From Fusobacterium necrophorum subsp. necrophorum (GTDB lineage: Bacteria; Fusobacteriota; Fusobacteriia; Fusobacteriales; Fusobacteriaceae), in the NCBI RefSeq assembly GCF_004006635.1, contig NZ_CP034842.1, forward strand, positions 1,488,001-1,552,000: a stretch of 64,000 nucleotides of DNA, written 5' to 3'. Below the pieces are notes generated by a model, which was given only the letters and a program-made list of their open reading frames with translations, was not told the DNA's origin and searched no databases. Position numbers and translations under genes: made by a program. Numbering within the stretch: the first letter of the stretch is position 1; each line of letters begins with the position of its first letter. Positions 43,770 to 52,730 of this stretch are shown here, one piece after another.

Positions 43770-44969
43770 ATGATTAAAGAAATATTACTCTTAACTAATC
43801 TAACACATATCTTCAATTTTATCAAGTCTTTTGTTGCGCATGAACATCTTGAATTTATCAAATTTTCTCTTGATAAATTTTTACTTTGTAGAGATATTAG
43901 CAAAGGTTTTGTTAAATATTCTTGTAAAAAATGCGGTCACTTTCATACTTTTCCTATCTCTTGCAAATCTAAACTCTGTCCTACTTGTGGTTTCAAATAT
44001 TCTTCTGTTTGGGCTTCTAATATGCAAAGAGATATTCTTAATATCCCTCATAGGCATGTTCTTTTTACCATTCCTGAAGAATTAAGAATGTTTTTTTGTT
44101 ATGATCGAACTTTACTTAGAAAACTCGCTGAAGCCGTTAATGAAATTTTTAAATATCAGTTTCACAATATTAATAAAAAAACTCAAAGAAAAAAGAAAAT
44201 TCCTAAATCTTCTCCTAATTACTTTACTGATACTGATATTGTTCATTATGGGCTTGTCACAATTATTCATACCTTTGGTCGTGACCTCAAATGAAATCCA
44301 CACATCCATGCGCTTGTTTCGCTGGGTGGGTTTACTAAAAAACTAACTTTTAGAAAATTGGAATATTTTCATGTTAATTCTATTGCTAAACAATGGCGTT
44401 TTTTAGTACTTGATATTGTAAAAAATGGAAACTACTCTGAAAACATTAAGAAAAAAGCGCTCAAATCAGTTAGAGAACTATACAAAAAAGATGTTCGCCT
44501 ATTTTTTAATGTAGGATCTACAGAACTTAATTCAACTGCCGGAATCATAAAGTATCTTGGAAGATATCTTGCGCGAGCTCCAATTGCAGAATATAAAATT
44601 GTTAATTTTAACGATAAAGAAGTTACTTTTTTCTATCAAGATTTAGCTGATAATAAAAATAAAAAATATCGCACAATGCCTATTGATGAATTTGTTCAAC
44701 AGATTCTTATTCATCTTCCACCTAAAAACTTTAAATCTATTTCTAGATTTGGGTTTTATGCTAGGCATTTAAATTCTAAACTAAAAAAAGTTATTCTTAA
44801 TTTTAAAAAGAAAAAGCAATTTGAACTTTCTTTTTATGTGAAATCTTCTTTAGAAACTTTTGATATTAATCCTTTTATTTGTCCTTTTTGTAAGATAAAG
44901 CTAAAAGTAAAAGAATTATTTTTAACCTCCCTCTGGTCTGGGTATGAAATTCATAAAATATATCCTTAA
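43770..44969 (+). pseudogene. IS91-like (HUH, Y2) transposase with premature TGA
   Basis: The frame is open from ATG 43770 (GAAAGGAG upstream) to 44969 apart from one TGA at 44292-44294, where TGG (Trp) is expected: DLK-stop-NPHIHALVS. Parts: zinc-binding N-terminus (CKKCGHFH, CKSKLCPTCG), HRHVLFTIPEEL, HUH motif HIH immediately after the stop, and GIIKYLGRYLAR with catalytic Tyr. Full length would be 399 aa. A single nonsense mutation just ahead of the active site has inactivated it; recombination ends of the element are not recognisable. Confidence 0.88.
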
Positions 44970-45123
44970 TTTTCTCTAATTTTATTAGAGCTTTTTTGCA
45001 TTCAACAATTTCTTATTTTTCTATAACTTTTCTATAATTTTACTCTTAATTACAATTTATATTTCCGTAAATTCTTTTTTTTATTATTTTCCTATCTCTT
45101 TAAATTTATACTTTCCTATATAA

Positions 45124-45171
45124 TAAAAAAACTGCACCTCCAATCTTGTATCCAAGATTATGGGTGCAGTT
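45124..45171 (-). terminator. Terminator of glyA
   Basis: ACTGCACC / GGTGCAGT with an inner ATCTTG / CAAGAT stem; on the minus strand it is followed by seven T residues. It sits 43 nt past the glyA stop. Confidence 0.85.
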
Positions 45172-45214
45172 CAAAAATGATTCTTCTTGAATACTCCTTT
45201 TTTGCTCTTTATTC

Positions 45215-46468
45215 TTATTCCGTTTCTTCATCTAAAAATAGAGGAAATTTTTTGGTCAGGGTTAAGACTTCTTCCTTTACCTCTGCTATTTTTTGGCTAT
45301 CCTCTGGGTTGTTTAAAACCTTTATTATCATCTTGGCAATTTGTCGGGCTTCCTCTTCCTTCATCCCTCTGGTGGTAATTGCCGGTGTTCCTAAACGAAT
45401 TCCGCTTGTGATAAAGGGTTTTTCAGGATCGTTCGGAATGGCATTTTTATTGCAGGTAATTCCTGCTTCTTCCAAAATTTTTTCTGCAACTTTTCCCGTA
45501 ACTCCTTTTGATCTCAAGTCTACCAGCATCAAATGATTATCCGTTCCTCCACTGACAATTCTTAATCCTCCGGATACCAGTTCTTCCGCCATAGCTTTTG
45601 CATTTTTTACAACTTGCCTTTGATACTCTTTAAATTCAGGAGTTAATGCTTCTTTGAACGCTACAGCTTTTGCAGCAACAATATGTCCTAAAGGTCCTCC
45701 TTGAATTCCCGGAAAAATAGTCTTATCAATTTTTTCTGCAATTTCCTGATGATTGGTTAAGATAACTCCACCACGAGGACCTCTCAAAGTTTTATGAGTT
45801 GTCGAAGTGACAACATGTGCATATTCCAAAGGATTAGGATGTTCTCCAGCAGCAACAAGTCCTGCAATATGTGCCATATCTACCATAAGATAAGCTCCTA
45901 CCTCATCTGCAATTTCTCTGAATTTTTGGAAGTCAATAATTCTGGAATAAGCACTTGCTCCGGCAACAATGATTTTCGGTTTTTCTGCCAAAGCTATTTT
46001 TCGAATGGCATCAAAATCTATCAACTCCGTTTCCGAATTTAATCCATATTCCAATCCTACATAATTTTTTCCGGAAAAACTTATTTTATAACCATGAGTC
46101 AAATGTCCTCCGGCACTCAAACTCATTCCTAAAATTTTGTCTCCGGGTTCCAATAGAGCAACATAAACTCCCATATTTGCTTGAGAACCGGAATGTGCTT
46201 GGACATTCGCATATTTAGCTCCGAATATTTCTTTTAATCTTTCAATTGCTAAATTTTCAACAATATCAATGTTTACACAACCACCATAGTACCTTTTTTT
46301 CGGATAACCCTCTGCATACTTATTGGTAAGGACAGAGCCTGCTGCTTCCATGACTGCCTTTGAAACAAAATTTTCAGAAGCAATCAATTCAATTCCTTCT
46401 TCTTGTCTTTTCTTTTCTGCTATAATGGCATTATAAACATCCGGGTCAACATTTTTCATATAGTTCAT
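45215..46468 (-). CDS. glyA: Serine hydroxymethyltransferase
   Basis: 417 aa from ATG 46468 (GGAG 9 nt upstream; the frame stays open further). PLP-binding [15 protein letters not shown] with the Schiff-base Lys, [20 protein letters not shown] at the start, [12 protein letters not shown] and [12 protein letters not shown] are the SHMT signatures. It converts serine and tetrahydrofolate to glycine and methylene-THF. It is a single-gene unit between its terminator and an IS30 copy 141 bp upstream. Confidence 0.97.
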   Translation of the reverse strand: MNYMKNVDPDVYNAIIAEKKRQEEGIELIASENFVSKAVMEAAGSVLTNKYAEGYPKKRYYGGCVNIDIVENLAIERLKEIFGAKYANVQAHSGSQANMGVYVALLEPGDKILGMSLSAGGHLTHGYKISFSGKNYVGLEYGLNSETELIDFDAIRKIALAEKPKIIVAGASAYSRIIDFQKFREIADEVGAYLMVDMAHIAGLVAAGEHPNPLEYAHVVTSTTHKTLRGPRGGVILTNHQEIAEKIDKTIFPGIQGGPLGHIVAAKAVAFKEALTPEFKEYQRQVVKNAKAMAEELVSGGLRIVSGGTDNHLMLVDLRSKGVTGKVAEKILEEAGITCNKNAIPNDPEKPFITSGIRLGTPAITTRGMKEEEARQIAKMIIKVLNNPEDSQKIAEVKEEVLTLTKKFPLFLDEETE

Positions 46469-46531
46469 TTCCATCTTCTCCATTCTTCACTTAATAATGA
46501 AATAAAATATTATAAAAAAAAGCCCTCAACA

Positions 46532-46579
46532 AAAAGGACTCCCTTTTTATGATTGTAACATATATTTTCTATTTTTCAA
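46532..46579 (-). promoter_or_regulatory. glyA promoter with hairpin in the 5' leader
   Basis: On the minus strand TTGAAA (46574-46579), 16 bp, TACAAT (46552-46557). Directly behind the expected start, AAAAAGG-GAGT-CCTTTTT (46532-46549) forms a hairpin, and GTTGAGGGC then T8 follow. This could be a weak attenuator, or a leftover terminator from the gene disrupted by IS30. Confidence 0.4.
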
Positions 46580-46608
46580 TCTTTTTCTCTTTTTGTGGAA
46601 AAATTTGT

Positions 46609-47764
46609 AAATTGCAATAGTAAATGTCACACTAAGAAAAATATTTTGTAAGTTCTTTAGAATATACTTCTAAGGAACTTTTCCCATTAAATAATTTTCT
46701 TGGATATGAATTCATCCACTCTTCTATTCTTATTATTTCTTCTTCGCTTATAGAACCTATATCTACTCCCTTTTTTATATAGCGCCTAATTAATTTATTA
46801 TTATTTTCATTACTTCCTCTTTCTCCTGAACTATAACTATGCGCATAAAAGTATTCTATTCCTAACTCTTCTATTGCTTCAGCATTCATAAATTCGCTTC
46901 CATTATCACTTGTAATTGTCTTTATTAGTTCTGGATATTCTCTAACAATATTTTTTACTGTTTCCACAACATCTTTTACTGTTTTAGACTTTAATTTTCT
47001 TATTACTTCTAATCTTGATTTTCTATCTGTAAGAACTAAAAGACATGAAGAGCTTCCTCTTTTGCCTACAACAGTGTCCATCTCAAAATGACCTATTTCC
47101 TCTCTATTATTAATTAGCTGTGCCCTTTGTTCTATTGATTTTCCTCCTTGTTTTCTTATTCTTTTTTCTTTGAGAGATTTTTTTCTTATATCTTTTTTGT
47201 AACACATATCTTTCTCAGTAAATTTTATAAATAATTCTTTATGAATATAGTTATACAATGTTTTTAATGATATATTTACATTGAAACCCTTCTTTTTAGC
47301 ACTTTCTAAAGCTGCATAGGGAGAATTTTTATCAATAAGCATAGAGTTTTCTAGAAAATTAATTAATTCATAATTCTTATCTATTTTTAAATTACCTTCT
47401 TTTTTTCTTTGAGAATCATTATATTTTCTTTGAGCTTTATGCGCAGAGTATGTGTCGTAAAGAGATAAATCAGAGTTTTGTAATCCTTCTACCCAACCTC
47501 TTTTAATTTCTCTTTGAATAGTTCTCCTAGAAACATCAATTAACTGAGCAATCTTAGTTTTAGAATACCCTAATTTAAAGTAAGCTTCAATTTTTCCTCT
47601 TTCAATGGAAGTTAAATGTTTACCTTTTTCTCTTTTTATAGTATACTTTTGTTGAACCATAGTAGTTTATCTCCTTTTGATTGATCGGCAAATTAATCAT
47701 ATCATAGAAAACTACTTATGGTTCTTTTTATTTTATTTTAGTGTGACACTTTATTTTACAACTT
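46609..47764 (-). mobile_element. IS30-family insertion sequence
   Basis: About 1.16 kb with imperfect terminal inverted repeats: the inner 10 bases GTCACACTAA / TTAGTGTGAC match exactly and outer AATTGCAATAG / TTTTACAACTT-type ends partly. It holds one intact transposase. It interrupts an ORF6N-domain gene whose 5' end remains at 47766-47841. The rest of that gene is not found on the other side. Confidence 0.8.
46632..47660 (-). CDS. IS30-family transposase
   Basis: 342 aa, intact. N-terminal HTH (HLTSIERGKIEAYFKLGYSK; IAQLIDVSRRTIQREIKRG), then the DDE domain: EMDTVVGKRGSS (first D), TITSDNGSEFMNAEAIEEL (second D), SSGERGSNENNNKLIRRYIKKG (E). AAAGGAG precedes the ATG. It should be active. 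Confidence 0.95.
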   Translation of the reverse strand: MVQQKYTIKREKGKHLTSIERGKIEAYFKLGYSKTKIAQLIDVSRRTIQREIKRGWVEGLQNSDLSLYDTYSAHKAQRKYNDSQRKKEGNLKIDKNYELINFLENSMLIDKNSPYAALESAKKKGFNVNISLKTLYNYIHKELFIKFTEKDMCYKKDIRKKSLKEKRIRKQGGKSIEQRAQLINNREEIGHFEMDTVVGKRGSSSCLLVLTDRKSRLEVIRKLKSKTVKDVVETVKNIVREYPELIKTITSDNGSEFMNAEAIEELGIEYFYAHSYSSGERGSNENNNKLIRRYIKKGVDIGSISEEEIIRIEEWMNSYPRKLFNGKSSLEVYSKELTKYFS

Positions 47765-47765
47765 A

Positions 47766-47841
47766 AATCTCCCCGAATCATACAAATTTTGTTCACAAGA
47801 GAAGCTTGATTTACAATCATGATTTCTTCTTTGTTATTCAT
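47766..47841 (-). pseudogene. ORF6N-domain gene truncated by IS30
   Basis: ATG 47841 with AGGAG upstream encodes MNNKEEIMIVNQASLVNKIC then MIRGD, the start of an ORF6N domain (phage antirepressor-type, normally continuing with a DFDLAxIYG motif). The IS30 end follows at once. Such proteins are common in phages and mobile elements, so this hints at a former prophage region. Confidence 0.55.
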
Positions 47842-47888
47842 TCCGTTCTCCTATTTCCAATTCGAAAACTCTTTCAAAATCTATTCAA

Positions 47889-48704
47889 TTATTTTTTACC
47901 ATATTCTTCAAAATTTTTAACCAAATGATAAGTATCTTCTAATGTAAGCTTCCAAATTTCAGGACTGCTTGTAATTTCTTTATAAATATCACGCAAGCTA
48001 TGAGCGGGTGCCAGTACACCCAAAAAGCAGTTTTCCAATTCGATTTTTCCTATTTTTTCAAACTTGTCTAGTAAAAGCCCCAAGTCTTTGTGAGAAAACC
48101 AGCAGTCTGTTTTAAGCCAATAGGTTGTATTTTCTTTTCTACAAGCAATTTGACTATTTAAAAAATCGTCCATAGTAGGTTTATTTTTTTGCAATAAACG
48201 AGTACATGCCAAATGATATTCTATTTTTCTCGGTCTTTCCTCTACCTCTGAAACAAAAAGAATTCCATATTTATCTTCAAACCTTACTACAAGTACATCT
48301 CCTTTGTTAAAATGGGGTGTTCGTTTTATTTTCATTTTTGGTACTTTAAGAGGCTTAGGATTTTCACTTTGCAATTGAATTGCCAATTTATCCAAAACCT
48401 TTTGCCTTTGATTCAAGGCTTTCCTATCTATTTCCAACCAAAATTTGTTTGCTCCCTTTTGAATGATTTCCAGAGCTTTCTTTTTTATATCATCTGACAA
48501 ATGCCCTATTTTCCACAAAGAATAAGCAAACGAAGTCCAATAAATCTCCGTGTAAAACTCATCTGTACAATAGTCTTTTTCATCCTTCAAGATAGTTGTT
48601 ATAATTTTGTCAACATTCTCTCCATCTTTGTAATTTTCAACGACATAATTATAAATATCGTATGCATCATCACTATCTATAATTTTGACACCATCTATTG
48701 CCAT
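47889..48704 (-). CDS. Hypothetical protein, DUF4259-like N-terminus
   Basis: 271 aa, cytoplasmic. The N-terminal part (IIDSDDAYDIYNYVVENYKD; YWTSFAYSLWKIGHLSDDIK; ALEIIQKGA) resembles DUF4259. A middle part HFNKGDVLVVRFEDKYGILF, VSEVEE looks like a small beta-barrel found in immunity-type proteins. AGGAGG precedes the ATG. A toxin-immunity role is possible, but no toxin gene is near; assignment is loose. Confidence 0.55.
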   Translation of the reverse strand: MAIDGVKIIDSDDAYDIYNYVVENYKDGENVDKIITTILKDEKDYCTDEFYTEIYWTSFAYSLWKIGHLSDDIKKKALEIIQKGANKFWLEIDRKALNQRQKVLDKLAIQLQSENPKPLKVPKMKIKRTPHFNKGDVLVVRFEDKYGILFVSEVEERPRKIEYHLACTRLLQKNKPTMDDFLNSQIACRKENTTYWLKTDCWFSHKDLGLLLDKFEKIGKIELENCFLGVLAPAHSLRDIYKEITSSPEIWKLTLEDTYHLVKNFEEYGKK

Positions 48705-48720
48705 AGTATCCTCCTATCTA

Positions 48721-49461
48721 TTATTCTGAAACAATATTTTTTCTACTTTCTTTTAAATAAGCTTCCGCAAACGCTCGTATTGTATTAACAGAATAGTCTC
48801 CTCCTTTTGCTCCTATTATATTTAAAATTCTGATTGCCAATTCATTCACATCTTGCTTTCCAGTAATATCACGAAGGATTAAGATGCAATTTTTTAAATC
48901 TGTTTCTGTTGCTTCGAATGGCGAATTCATCAAAGAATTTTTCTCTAAATCAAATTCTAAAATTTCAGCATATTCAGGGAATTCTTTCCCTGTAGTTGCT
49001 TGTATCATCACACCATGACATGCAACAATCACCCGTTCATAATCACAATATTTATTTAACACTTTTAAAACACGTTTTTTAATCGAAGCGGCATCTTCCC
49101 ACAATTTTTCTTTGCCAAGAGGATATTTTCCATGTGTTTTTTCATATTCAAGATAGGAGTTTTCTGTTACTTCATCATTTTCATGTATGTAATTTTTATT
49201 TTCCAACCATTCATGTAAATCGGTTTCTATGGCAATATCAATATCTAATTCTTTTGAAAGAATAGATGCAGTTTGAACTGCTCTAGTATAAGGAGAACTA
49301 AGGATAATATCCGCTCCTTTCAATCTTTCATCTTTAGCAGCTTCTTTCACTTGAGCAATACCCGATTCTGAAAGTTTTGCTAGATTCACACCAAAACCTT
49401 GATATATTTTTGTGTTTCGTTCTGAATAATCAGTTTGTCCATGTCTAATAAAATAAATCAT
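48721..49461 (-). CDS. Histidine phosphatase family protein with C-terminal extension
   Basis: 246 aa. IYFIRHGQTDYSERN has the RHG catalytic His, SSPYTRAVQTASIL the second Arg region, and VIVACHGVMIQAT the second His. These enzymes dephosphorylate small metabolites or proteins. Residues ~195-246 form an extra helical tail (NELAIRILNIIGAKGGDYSV) not usual for the family. GAGGAGGG precedes the ATG. Confidence 0.85.
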   Translation of the reverse strand: MIYFIRHGQTDYSERNTKIYQGFGVNLAKLSESGIAQVKEAAKDERLKGADIILSSPYTRAVQTASILSKELDIDIAIETDLHEWLENKNYIHENDEVTENSYLEYEKTHGKYPLGKEKLWEDAASIKKRVLKVLNKYCDYERVIVACHGVMIQATTGKEFPEYAEILEFDLEKNSLMNSPFEATETDLKNCILILRDITGKQDVNELAIRILNIIGAKGGDYSVNTIRAFAEAYLKESRKNIVSE

Positions 49462-49482
49462 TATCCCTCCTCTGTACTTTCT

Positions 49483-50285
49483 TCAACTAGAATAATATTC
49501 CAATTGCCCTTTATCACTTAGTAAAAGAATTCCCTGTTTTTGAAAAAATTTAGGGATATAAGCTTTTTTCTTTTCCATGCCTTTCTCTATTAGATAACAG
49601 GTCATATTTCCCTCTTCATCACCTATATAGATTTTATTGCTTACAAATACCGGACTTCGATATATTCTTCCTTTAGCATGTATTTCTTTCATTAAAACTC
49701 CTGTTTCTGCTTCGAAAAACATAAACTTTCCTGCAATATTACATACCATTAAATATTTTTATCTATTAGAGTACAACTACTGATATATAAATTTTTTCCA
49801 TATTCCCAAACAGTTTTTCCTGTTTCTTTATTGATACATCGAATGGAACTGTCAAGACCTGCGTGATATATGTAACGATGATTGATTGCAAATTTACAAG
49901 CCGTTTTATCTCTCTTTTCCTCATTTTTCCATATAATCTCTCCTTTTTCCATATTAATACAATAAAGCCCATGATTTGCTGCATAAATTCTATCTGTATC
50001 ACAGATAATATAAGGGTCTGCATTTCCATGTCCAATAGGAATTTTCCATTTTTCTTCTCCTTCTTCTCCAATACAGTATATATTTCCACTCATAGAAGTA
50101 AAATAAAAATTTCCATTTTCATAAATTCCAAGACTTCCGATAACATGCTCCTCTTGAAAAAGTACTCTTGCCTGTGCTGTTTCTCTGTTATATTGTAGAA
50201 GAAGTGATTCATAAAATCCTTTTTTATCATAACATAAGGTAAAATACAAGAAATTGTCTTTTGTCAAAATGTTTTTGGAAAGCAA
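49483..50285 (-). pseudogene. PQQ-like beta-propeller protein, split by frame change
   Basis: Two pieces in different frames: 50285-49749 and 49749-49483. Repeats such as NFYFTSMSGNIYCIGEEGEEKW, RIYAANHGLYCINMEKGEII and KIYIGDEEGNMTCYLIE belong to the PQQ/pyrrolo-quinoline-like blades. At the junction an A5 run and TAATG (stop overlapping start) occur, so either one A was lost or the second part is made by coupled re-initiation. The first piece begins with TTG and lacks a clear site, so the 5' end may also be lost. Four or five blades remain. Confidence 0.65.
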
Positions 50286-50412
50286 GCAGCTTCTTAATCC
50301 CTTTTAATAATGATATGTCCATAATTTTTTCATAAAAGCTCCCAACAGAGTATGATATTTATTAACCAAAATTAAAATATTTTATTTTTAGGTCAATAAG
50401 CAATTCTCTTAT

Positions 50413-51213
50413 TTAATCCAACGAAATTTGTTCATCTAATTCTATGACAGCAAGAATAGGCTGCTTTCGTAAGTTATTTTCATTTAACACCTCATTTTCA
50501 TTAAAAAAAGAGGTATCTATTTCCAAATCTCCAACTACATGTATAGGATTTTTTCGTTCACGAATCAAGCAAGTTGCAAAGTTCCCCTCTTTTATTTCAA
50601 CAATGCTTCCATAGTCCAGATAATAAGGAGAGTTGTCAAAAATTTCTGGAGTTGTTCTTTCTAAAATAATATTTAATCCATAAAAAGAAACCTTTATCTT
50701 TCCTTTTTTTTCTTCAAAAAATACTAATCTTTGCATAGCAATATCTAGAGATAGAACTTTTCCTTTTTTCTCTTTTTTTTCTATTATTGAATTGTGAAAA
50801 TAAATCTTTCTCTCTGGAAGAATCACTTTATATGTATCATAAAGAGTAGCTTTTCCGGTAAGGATATCAATTTTTACTTTTCCTCTGTTGATAAGCATTT
50901 CTTTATTACGATAATACAAAATAGCATGATCTTCCCAGAAACGAATGCTTGCTTTTTCTTCCGCTTTTCCCCAAAATCTGTAAGCAAAAAAGGTAGGAAG
51001 TAGCATCGCTATCGGAATCGAACCAAATATTATATAAAGAGCAACATCCTTCCTGCCTCGAAGAAAATCAGGAATAAACTCCGGACCTTTTGTAATACCT
51101 GAAATATTTAATAAATAAGCATCCAATACCAAGCCGACGACTATTCCAAAAATAACCATAAAATATAACAAATAATGAGAGTGTTTATTATAACGAAAGT
51201 AAATAGTATTCAT
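50413..51213 (-). CDS. Hypothetical membrane protein with two N-terminal helices
   Basis: 266 aa from ATG 51213 (GGAGG 9 nt upstream). Two transmembrane helices (LLYFMVIFGIVVGLVLDAYL; LYIIFGSIPIAMLLPTFFAY) and then a cytoplasmic beta-rich domain of about 180 aa. Such PH-like layouts occur among immunity proteins. Function unknown. Confidence 0.65.
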   Translation of the reverse strand: MNTIYFRYNKHSHYLLYFMVIFGIVVGLVLDAYLLNISGITKGPEFIPDFLRGRKDVALYIIFGSIPIAMLLPTFFAYRFWGKAEEKASIRFWEDHAILYYRNKEMLINRGKVKIDILTGKATLYDTYKVILPERKIYFHNSIIEKKEKKGKVLSLDIAMQRLVFFEEKKGKIKVSFYGLNIILERTTPEIFDNSPYYLDYGSIVEIKEGNFATCLIRERKNPIHVVGDLEIDTSFFNENEVLNENNLRKQPILAVIELDEQISLD

Positions 51214-51249
51214 AACAATTTTTTCCTCCATTGCACTTTTTCTAAAAAT

Positions 51250-51804
51250 TTACTTATTTTCTACTGCTATTTCATCATTTTTTTTAATTGAAATCCAATA
51301 CCTTTGCATACATTTCCCTTTCTCCTCAATTTCATTTTCTAACATGCCACCATTATTAGTAATTGTTTTGGCAGAAGCAATATTATTTTTATCGCAAACT
51401 AAAAGAACTTTATCTATTCCTAAATTTTTACATTCGTTTAATGCAAGGTTTAGCATTGCACTTCCATAACCTTTCTTCCTTAGAGATGGTCTTATACCAT
51501 AACCAATATGTCCTCCCACATTTAACAAATGTTCATTCAGATAATGTCTAATACTCACGGATCCGACTATTATATTGCTCTCTTCATCTAAACAAAAGTA
51601 AGTTGAATCCGGTACTAATTCTTGAGTAGGAGTTTTACACTCAAGATTTTCTATATAGTAGTCAAAATCATCTACCGAGTTTTTGAAAATGGCATAAGGA
51701 GATTTATTTGTATCATGAGTATCGTTATATTTTTTCCATTCTTCTAGCATTTCTATTATTAAACTCTTGTATTTATGACTTCCTTTTATCAATTTAAATT
51801 TCAT
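51250..51804 (-). CDS. GNAT-family N-acetyltransferase
   Basis: 184 aa. Motif A is clear: HIGYGIRPSLRKKGYGSAML binds acetyl-CoA, followed by LLVCDKNNIASAKTITNNGG. AGGAGG precedes the ATG. The substrate is unknown; it resembles small-molecule acetyltransferases of accessory regions. Confidence 0.88.
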   Translation of the reverse strand: MKFKLIKGSHKYKSLIIEMLEEWKKYNDTHDTNKSPYAIFKNSVDDFDYYIENLECKTPTQELVPDSTYFCLDEESNIIVGSVSIRHYLNEHLLNVGGHIGYGIRPSLRKKGYGSAMLNLALNECKNLGIDKVLLVCDKNNIASAKTITNNGGMLENEIEEKGKCMQRYWISIKKNDEIAVENK

Positions 51805-51902
51805 AACTCCTCCTTAAAAATCATTTTAATCTGTCAATATATTCCAAAATATTTCTCTAGCCTTCCTCTTCGATTCCATATCTTCGTAGTTTTATAACAA
51901 CT

Positions 51903-52298
51903 CTATAACTCTCTGCATGGAACTCTATATTTTTTTAGTTCTTTCATCAATGCTATGATAGCAAGATCGATGTCTTTTTCAGAACTATTAAACACAAATT
52001 TTTTATAGTAAGCACTGCTGTCAAATAGAAAAGGACGACTTTTATGTCCGTTTATTTTTATAACTCTTATAATACCTGTGTATCCTCCATATCTACCTCT
52101 CATCTTTGAAAAAGTAAGTTCCTCAACTGTATCAAGAGAATAGGTCACAGGAATTCCTGCCAAAATAGTTAGTTGGTTTTCTGAAATATGAAAAACATCA
52201 TATTTATTTTCTCTTTTTACGATATTTTTGATAATCAGTAGAGAACTCATCAATACAATCACAGCGACTGCCATATAAAATAAAAAAAATATTTTCAT
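51903..52298 (-). CDS. Small membrane-anchored hypothetical protein
   Basis: 131 aa. One N-terminal helix (FFLFYMAVAVIVLMSSLLII), then a compact beta domain with VTYSLDTVEELTFSKMRGRY. It is similar in layout to the gene at 50413-51213. Good site AGGAGGAGG. Function unknown. Confidence 0.65.
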   Translation of the reverse strand: MKIFFLFYMAVAVIVLMSSLLIIKNIVKRENKYDVFHISENQLTILAGIPVTYSLDTVEELTFSKMRGRYGGYTGIIRVIKINGHKSRPFLFDSSAYYKKFVFNSSEKDIDLAIIALMKELKKYRVPCREL

Positions 52299-52730
52299 TA
52301 TCCTCCTCCTAAATCATTCATGATGCATTTTTTCTTTAAGTATCAATATTTTCATGTCTTTCAAACTATTTGTAAATATTATAACAAATTTCTATGACTT
52401 TATCCACTTTCATTCCTTAACCTTTCTTGATAAGTATTCCTCTATGGATTTTTATGAATTATGCCAGAACACTCGCGACTTCAGTCGTGAGAGGTTCAGA
52501 AAACGTATTTGTTTCTTAATTTAATTTTACAGAGAACTTTTTTTGCAACACAGAAATAAACCATTGGAATTATTAAATATTTTAAAAACAATTTTCAAAA
52601 ATATATTTTTATTTGTTTATAAAATTTCAAATATGAAATTTAAAATTACAAAAAAAGTCTTCCCTTTTTACAATAAATGGGGTATAGTTAGTATTAACAA
52701 AATATGATTACAAAATGAGGAGGGAGAAAT
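52299..52730. other. Intergenic region with IS605-type end hairpin
   Basis: 432 bp without a gene. At 52472-52491 CTCGCGAC and GTCGTGAG form a stem around TTCA, followed by AGGTTCAG; this looks like the end of an IS200/IS605 element, the rest of which is gone. The right part is the AT-rich promoter area of the autotransporter, with TTTACA near 52670 as possible -35. Confidence 0.5.
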
